Shown: positions 57,431-64,000 of the stretch, piece by piece | Layout: every line of letters starts with the position of its first letter | How positions within the stretch are numbered: position 1 is the stretch's first letter | Assembly: GCF_029168945.1 (NCBI RefSeq) | Contig: NC_083603.1 | Location: forward strand, 34,445,396-34,509,395 | Direction: 5' to 3' | Length of the DNA: 64,000 nucleotides | DNA from: Cannabis sativa | Lineage: Eukaryota; Streptophyta; Magnoliopsida; Rosales; Cannabaceae | Translations under genes and position numbers: made by a program | Notes under the pieces: generated by a model | Told to the model about the DNA's origin: nothing | The model's database searches: none | Seen by the model: the letters and a program-made list of their open reading frames with translations, nothing else

Positions 57431-58490
57431 AAAATATATCAATTTAGAGGAAGCACAGATAACTGATTTCGGAGGATATTACCCCACTGGTGGTCCAGGG
57501 TATGCTCCCAGAGCGTAGTTTCCTAGAATTACCCTTCCAGTTGCATCGTAGACAAGTAGAACGCCTAGTGTGCGATTCTTTGCAACACCAACATACACCC
57601 ACAACCTTGGTCTTACCCCAGCTTAGTCAAGTTTTGGAGCACTAGGGGGTAACATGGCTCCCGGAGTAGGTTTGCAATATCCCTCTCAATCCGTACCTCC
57701 CGCGATAATTACAAGATGTTGCTCAGATCTCTCAGAGTAAGAGATCTTCAAAAAAAAGTACGCGAATAGAGAACAAGAGGCAAAGGAAGGTTACACTTAA
57801 CAATATACTTAGTATACCAATTTAGTGGACACCTAGGAACGTGTGTACTTGGCCATGAGGCAAAACATTCACTACTGAAGATCACCTCCTCTGTACCGGG
57901 ATAGCTCGCGGAGAGACCCTAACAAAAGTGAATATCACAATGATATTGGCCACACTACCAATGAATATAAAAATTTGAAAGATGAAATTGAGGGCCTAAT
58001 AAAGCTAGGTCACTTATACAAATGGATGAAAGATATATTACCACACATGAATGGTGGATAGTTAAGAGCACCAAGGCCTCTCAGAGCACCATCTCAAGTC
58101 CCGAATGTCCAAGTCCCTCCATGAGTCCTTCCTCAGCACCATCCAAACCCACACAGCCTCCTAGACCAAATTGGAGGGTGGTCATGATCTCAAGAGGGAC
58201 GCATAATAGATGAACCACAAGGAATGAGTTGAAGAGTTACGCTAAAGCTATAGATCATGATGAAGAGGTATGGGAAGTTAATCAACTCCCGGCGTAAAGG
58301 CCCCGTCTTATGGATCAACCTATTACCTTTACAGAAGAGGATCCCAAGATGGTGCATTTTCCTCATCACAATCCCTTGGTAATTCAAACTCCCATCATCA
58401 GCAAGATTGGGTCTCAAATTTTGGTAGACAATGGGCATTATCTGTATTCTCGGATGCTTGATACATAGCAGTCGTGGAACGGTGACATGA
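57431..58490 (+). pseudogene. Tat-like gag tail and protease remnant, element E
   Basis: The basic, Pro-rich linker is decayed. At about 58319-58440 one frame reads ITFTEEDPKMVHFPHHNPLV and then KIGSQILVDNG, the aspartic-protease entry of Tat polyproteins, with DNG where DGG/DSG is usual. The element is lost after 58490, so RT and later parts are missing from the window. Confidence 0.6.
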
Positions 58491-61070
58491 CACCCTAAAA
58501 TCACTCCAAATACATCAATATATTATCCTCTTAATTCTCTCATTTTTTATAAAGTTTATAAGTATTAATTAATTAATTAATATATATACATATATTTGTT
58601 AGTCATATTTTATCACATCACAGTTGTTTAGAGTAGAAGAGTTTACATAATTCTATAAATATAGTAAAACTAGTAAACAACCCGCGCTTCGCGCAGGTTT
58701 AAAAAAAATTATATATATGAATTAAATTAGTAAATAGACTGCACTTCGCGGGCGACTATTTATAAAATTTTTAAATTATACGTATATGATTATTAATTGA
58801 ACAATAAAATTGTAATTTATTTTTATGTATAATTTAAAAAAATATATAATTATTTTTATTTTTAAAAAAAGTTAACTAATGAATTCTAAAAAAAAAAATT
58901 ATGATCATACAATTTCTCATATAAGAAATAAAAGAATAATTTTAAAAAAAAAAACAAAAACAACAAAAAAAAATTATAAATATACGGTTGTATAAAATTT
59001 TAAATATATTTTTTTACAGTTTTTAAGATTTCATTTACATAAAATACGGTCATTTGATGTATTTTTATACTCTTATTATTTTGTTGTTGATTTTTTGTTA
59101 TTTGTATATTATTTTTTATGTTATTTTGATGATGTATTGTTGTTGTAATGATGTTGTTTTGTTATTTTCATGTAGTTTTCTTGTGTTTTTACAGAATACC
59201 ATAAATATATATATGTAATTGAACATAAATATAAGTATTTTACCAAAAGTAATAATTTATGTAATTTAGCACACAAAAAATATTTTTAAATGTACATTAT
59301 CATTAAAAATTAAATAGTACTCACACAAAATAGCTATAGTTACCGTATTCCACTTGTAGTATAATAATATATATAACATTATTAAAAATGTACATTATTA
59401 TTATTAAAACGTACATTATTATTAAATTTATAGAAAACTCACACAAAATTCAACAGATATTTTAATAATACGTAATAAATTTATAGAAAACTCATTATAT
59501 AATTTCAAAATAATTGTAATTATCATATTCCACTTGTAGTTACTAATACATTTAAAATTAATGTTATTACCGTATATTACTTCTAGTGATCATTAATAAT
59601 ATATCTATATATAAAGTAAAGTTTATTAGTCTTTTTTTTGTTTTCTCAAATTTTCACTTTTAAATATATTTTAATTAATTTTTTTAATATAAATAAATGT
59701 TGACCATTTAATGACCTGATCTTTCAATTATTTAGCAAAAATGAATGACTTTTCATCGTTACATTTTTTTTATATTATTATATTAAAAGCACTTTTAATA
59801 TAATGTAAGTTATAACACATTTAAATTATATGAATATATAGATATTAAAAAGAAAAAAAAAACGTAACCTATCATATTTATTTTTCAATTTCAGTTTTTC
59901 ATTAATTGCTAAAACAAAAACTTTATGGTTAATAATTGTTATTATAATATTTCAGTTTTAATTTTATGAATTTCTTTAAACTCATTGGTTTTTACTATAA
60001 ATAATTGTTAGACAAAGAAGAAATGTTGCCCATGAAACTAATGTGAGTAAAAATTAATTACTTTAAGTGCTTTGAAGAAGCAAAGTAGACAAGGACTAAA
60101 GTGAAGGTGGAGGCTTCTTGAGTTGATGTGCAAAGAGACTAATATTGGTGTAAGAGAAGTTAAGAAATATATTATCTTTCTGTCTTAATTTTACAAAGTA
60201 TTTTGATTAGTATTACCAAAATTTATAAAAAAAATGTTATAGTATTTACCAAAAGTTATATTGTTCCAATACCTCTCTAAAGTTTATATAATCTGTTCAT
60301 ATATTATTTGACACTTGGTATGTTTTATATTTTTAAGAATTTGAAATTCTCTCACAAAAAAATCTTCAAAGCTCTCACTAATCTTCTTGAATCTTTTGAA
60401 AACAAAGACTTTATTTATTTCATTCATTAGCATTTTTTGATTAGTGTTTAAGCGTTTGTCATATTTTTTTTAATACTCCATTAGAAGTTTTTTATTGTTG
60501 TGATTATAAATTTCTTATAAAGAATAATATATTTTGGATGCAAAATAAATGACATTTAATTTTATATGAGCTTTTTAATGGCATACTCTCAAAACATACA
60601 AGCACGATTAGACATGAAAAGTACAGACTTCTAAGCTTCGGAGACACGTTTCCAAAAAATTCCGAAGGCAACACTGAAAAATGTTAAATAAATTTGTATT
60701 GCAAATATTTTATATAGTTGTTTGATATTAAATTTACGTAGATCTAAAGATTATGAATTTCATGTATTTATAATAATCAATTTAGAAAAATTGTATCTAT
60801 ATTATTCTAATTTTTTTCTTTCAAAAAATCCTTTCAAAGTTTAATTTTTATTATTAGTATATTTCGGTAATATCTTTTAGCAAGTATTTATGTAAGAATA
60901 TCATTTTTAGAAAAAAAATATGCAATATATAAAATATTTTAAATTTCTGTATCCATTAATATATATAATATTTATATAAATAAAATCACAAAAGAATATA
61001 AAGTGGCATCTTAAAATATTTTTTTTTATCTATTTTATCTTTTTTATTAGAATTTTAGTAAATTTATTTC
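58491..61070. other. AT-rich region without recognisable genes
   Basis: 2.6 kb, strongly AT-rich, no long frame on either strand. At 58680-58760 two related hairpin-like units (CCCGCGCTTCGCGCAGG and CTGCACTTCGCGGGCG), each after an A.TAGTAAA word, stand out as the only GC-rich spots. Short runs like TATATCTATATATAAAG (59603) are low-complexity. Probably old transposon DNA. Confidence 0.5.
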
Positions 61071-61861
61071 TGTTGACCGAGGTTTTCGGCAACCAATAAA
61101 ATATTATAAGATTAGAGAGCTGTAAGAAAATTAGAGAAGGATTTTTACGTGGTTGGGGCGTTAATGAGCCTTAGTCCACGAGTCTATATTATTTATGGAA
61201 GTATTTAATACAGAGAATGTATTTGGTGAGTGTTTACTCTTATAAATACAGAGAATGTTCTTGGTGAGTATTTACTCTTCTTGCTCTTATGCAACCCAAG
61301 ATTCTCGACCCCATTTAATGAGCTTTGAGAGAGTATTTATAGTGTTTTTGGTGGGGTGATCCCTAGAATTACTGTACATGTGTATCTGTAAGTATCCATA
61401 AAGTTGGGCATTCCCAATGAATATACCGTGAGTAATGCATGGTCAAACCCCTAGGTGCTGTAGGACTTTTATGTGGAATGTTCTTATTGTCTTTTGACTG
61501 ATGTGACTCTTCACAGTGTAGTTGTCAATAGACTTAAATGATCATTACTTCGTAGCTGCAGATTGGGGGTTGTGCCGTCAAACTTTATTGCGTGTAGCAG
61601 TCCCAACACGTTTCCTCCCATGCGGCATTAAATGCGACTTGATTGCTCAGGGGAAGCCTGACACCTCGCGGAGATGCCTTAGTATTACTTGGGCTTCCGG
61701 GAGCGTATGGGGCTCCCTATGTCTTCTCCGGGAGGCATGTCCCGGATGCTGCCTTTGTCTTATTACATAAAGACTTAGCAAATAATTCAAATGTTAAGCT
61801 GTTTGATCCACGTGTCCTTGTCCGGTTGGTCCACGTATATTGGGCAAAATTAGGGGCAACA
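61071..61861 (-). repeat. Tat-lineage 3' LTR, copy C
   Basis: 791 bp with 5-bp inverted ends TGTTG/CAACA. Minus-strand TATA box CTATAAATAC at about 61333-61343. A 38-bp tandem duplication (61210-61247 and 61248-61285) lies in its R/U5 part. Same family as 55330-56074 but opposite orientation. The adjoining tract shows it is a 3' LTR. Confidence 0.8.
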
Positions 61862-61876
61862 TTTACCCCCCAAGCC
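61862..61876 (-). other. Polypurine tract, copy C
   Basis: Minus strand GGCTTGGGGGGTAAA immediately before TGTTGCCCC. Confidence 0.8.
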
Positions 61877-62190
61877 TTGTTTATTTGAAAAATAAAACAA
61901 GGCTTGTTCAAGTGCCTCCGGTCGACTCCTCGGTTTACTGGCACGAGCTTTGCGCGCGTGAAGGTGTATTTAATGATAGCCTTTAATGCAGCAATTCACT
62001 TTTTGCAGAGGTCGATTCGTTTCACGCCCATTGATTGATACGGTGCATTAATGGTGTCAGACGGATACTCAAACGTTTCGACTGCCTTATTTACGAATCA
62101 ATCCAACCGTTGATCTTCGGGAATTCGAATCGTCCGCCTCCCCAACCGTTCGATTGGTAGGTGATAGTGCATGTTCCTCATGCATATTTG

Positions 62191-62200
62191 CCTATAAAAG
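62191..62200 (+). promoter_or_regulatory. TATA box of antisense accessory gene, copy C
   Basis: GCCTATAAAAGCC, 330 bases from the polypurine tract, on the strand of the accessory ORF and opposite to the LTR. Confidence 0.55.
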
Positions 62201-62397
62201 CCACCACCTTTCCTTCATTTCGGTTACTTCCTATTTCTTGCCAACTTTGCTCGAGTTTCCCAGAGAAAAAAAATCCTCAGACCAAGATAACACCTTCGAA
62301 CACTTTACAAATTTCCCTGTTAACCTTCATTCACCACTGTCAATCTACTTTTCCTTTGTTTGATCGACAATAGAACCCCCAGTTTCAACACTTCACT

Positions 62398-62861
62398 GTA
62401 AGTTTCTCGCATCCCTTGCTTTACTGTTTGTGTACATGGCATGCTTTACTTATCTGTTTGTTTTTTCTGGGTTTGGTATCTGAAGTTTCTGGGAATGTAT
62501 TCTTTTGAATTTTTCACGTAACAAGTCTAGATTCATCTTCTCTGGTGTTAGGGTTACTCTTGTCACGTACTTGTTGTTTTTTTTTGCAAAGGACCATACG
62601 CTCTTTGTGTACTGGCCTTCTAGGGCATAGAGAAGACTTTGTTTTTCTCGATTTTCTGCCCTTTCTTTTTCTTTTACGCGCAATGTTGCCTTTTGTGAGT
62701 TCTTTGCACCCGAGTTTTGTCCAGGAAATCCTTCTAGGGTTTTCTGGTTGACAGATGTCCAGAGGGGGCCTCTTTCCAGCGGTTAGGGGACCCCCATTCC
62801 CTTTTTTTGATTTAGGGTTTGGTATGGGGCCTAACTGCTGGAATCTTAACTCTTTTTTCAG
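62398..62861 (+). other. Predicted 5'-UTR intron, copy C
   Basis: Donor CT|GTAAGTTTC at 62398 and acceptor CTTTTTTCAG ending at 62861, 9 bases before the ATG at 62871. The interior is T-rich. Confidence 0.55.
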
Positions 62862-62870
62862 AATCAAAAC

Positions 62871-64000
62871 ATGTCTGCGTCCGGTTCAAAGTCGTCCAAG
62901 AAGAGCGGTAAGCGTCTGGCTACCCTCGAAGACGTCTCACTGGGTCCCGTTGCCCAGGAGGGGTATAAGTCTCGGGCCACAGGATGGGAGGCAGCTAAGA
63001 TACATTCCACCCCTGACCTGCCCCCACTAGCTGGAGAACATCCTGGAGGTGGCTGGAATCAAGCCCTCGACATCCGGGACGTATCACCGACTGCCCCGAG
63101 ATGCGGAGACGCCCAACCACCATTATGGTGGCTTCGGGGCCTGGAGCCAAACGCACCTGATGGCCGGGGCCATGCTTCCTCTTCAAGACTATTTTATTAA
63201 TTTTTTAGTTTTTGTCGGCCTTGTGCCATACCAACTGATTCCTCAAGCATACCGCCTGCTTTGAGGCTTGTTTATTTTTTACTCTGCCCGGGGATGGGGC
63301 TCTCCCAGTCCGGCGGTGATTTTATATTTTTATGAACTTGTTTCTGTCCCCAAATTTAAAGATGGTTTTTACGGATTCCGGGCCCACCCTTCCAATGATG
63401 GGGTGGTCCCTTATAATCGGCAAACTCGTGTTAAGGAGTATCGCCACCGCTTCTTCTTCTCCTCTGGGTTTCGAGCAGTGGAGCACCCGGAGCTTCTCAC
63501 AAAGTGGGTCAGGATTCCCCCCTATGAGCGGACCGCGCCTACTCAGGTCTTTCTCCGGAGGGCCCAGGTCTTTGCGACTTACGACCGGGCGGAACTTGAC
63601 GTCGAGGGCCTAGTCACGACGGAGATTTGCCGGAAGGCCAAGCTTATCCCACCGCACCAATAAGTGGAGGACTCTAACCTTTCTAAGGTTATCTGTCCAA
63701 ATGTGAGGGTGCCTGCCGCGGAGAAGACCTTCCGGGCCAAACTCATCGCCACTGCCGAGAAGAAGTACCAAGACTACCTCTACCGGAAGGCCCAGGAGAA
63801 GGCTTATTCCAAGGCCCAGGTAGCATCCGGGAGGCCACTTCGCGTGGGGAGCCCGGTCGAGAGGAGACGCCAGGCGATCGCTGGGAAGCCCCTTCGCATT
63901 GGGAGCCCGGCTGAGAGGAGGGCTCCCAGGGCAAAGCCTTCAGTTCAGGTGCCGAACACCGGGGCTCCTGACGCCAGTACTTCTGGCTCCGGTAAGTCTC
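62871..64000 (+). pseudogene. Tat antisense accessory ORF, copy C, with PF04195-like domain (runs off window)
   Basis: Best preserved copy. Start MSASGSKSSKKSGKRLATLE after the predicted intron. A frame slip near 63020-63050 leads into NHHYGGFGAWSQTHLMAGAM, LPLQDYFINFLVFVGLVPYQ, a TGA at 63262, then LFIFYSARGWGSPSPAVILY, YRHRFFFSSGF and EHPELLTKWVRIPP. These follow the PF04195 'putative gypsy-type transposon' pattern as I know it. After a TAA at 63661 a charged tail follows (FRAKLIATAEKKYQDYLYRK), with a 17-18-residue repeat (RPLRVGSPVERR / KPLRIGSPAERR, 63823-63929). GG|GTAAGTCTC at the window edge looks like a splice donor. The role of this ORF is unknown; it is not gag-pol and lies antisense to the element. 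Confidence 0.7.

Noticed and set aside
1..64000. Host genes, tRNA, rRNA, CRISPR arrays, operons, ribosome binding sites
   Set aside because: Nothing in the sequence supports any of them; all recognisable coding pieces are transposon-derived and the DNA is plant nuclear.

Overview
The window is nuclear DNA of a flowering plant, almost certainly a eudicot. It is AT-rich and consists of nested, mostly decayed LTR retrotransposons plus one LINE fragment and CACTA transposon termini. I see no host gene, rRNA, tRNA or CRISPR array. The species cannot be fixed from this sequence; the LTR families look like those of rosids such as Cannabaceae, but that is only an impression.

Layout. 1-1766: the 5' end of a minus-strand Tat-type Ty3/gypsy element (gag start, primer binding site, LTR). 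2487-12353: a Ty1/copia element on the plus strand with two long LTRs, a very long leader and a wrecked pol. 12551-14274: CACTA-like ends and a copia gag fragment. 14275-32040: two Tat-lineage 3' ends facing away from each other. Each has an LTR, a polypurine tract and an antisense accessory gene with a PF04195-like domain, and the two gene fragments meet tail to tail near 16.7 kb. The right-hand one is interrupted by a second copia element (20035-30483, minus strand) of the same broad family as the first. It is flanked by a perfect 5-bp target duplication and has an irregular LTR-internal-LTR-leader-LTR structure.

32041-43021: a gypsy gag fragment, then an Athila-lineage element in a tandem arrangement (3' internal region, LTR, gag, protease, integrase tail, 3' internal region, LTR). 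Its reverse transcriptase, RNase H and integrase core are deleted, and a LINE 3' end sits in it. 43182-52649: a structurally complete Tekay-type chromovirus on the minus strand with 2.25-kb LTRs, a 5-bp target duplication and gag-pol broken only by small indels. 52917-58490: a copia LTR piece and two Tat-like 5' ends (LTR, primer site, gag), one abutting the other. 58490-61070: AT-rich DNA with no recognisable gene. 61071-64000: a third Tat-lineage 3' end with the same antisense accessory gene, running off the window.

How the parts relate. LTRs supply promoters and polyadenylation; gag, protease, RT, RNase H and integrase fragments are remnants of the copy machinery. The most interesting system is the antisense accessory gene: in all three copies it lies between the polypurine tract and internal sequence, has a TATA box and a predicted 5'-UTR intron in its own direction, and points away from the LTR. 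The copia leaders are the second point of interest, with conserved hairpins, palindromes and a repeated 19-base motif. All statements are from reading the sequence by eye; no alignment or database search was run.
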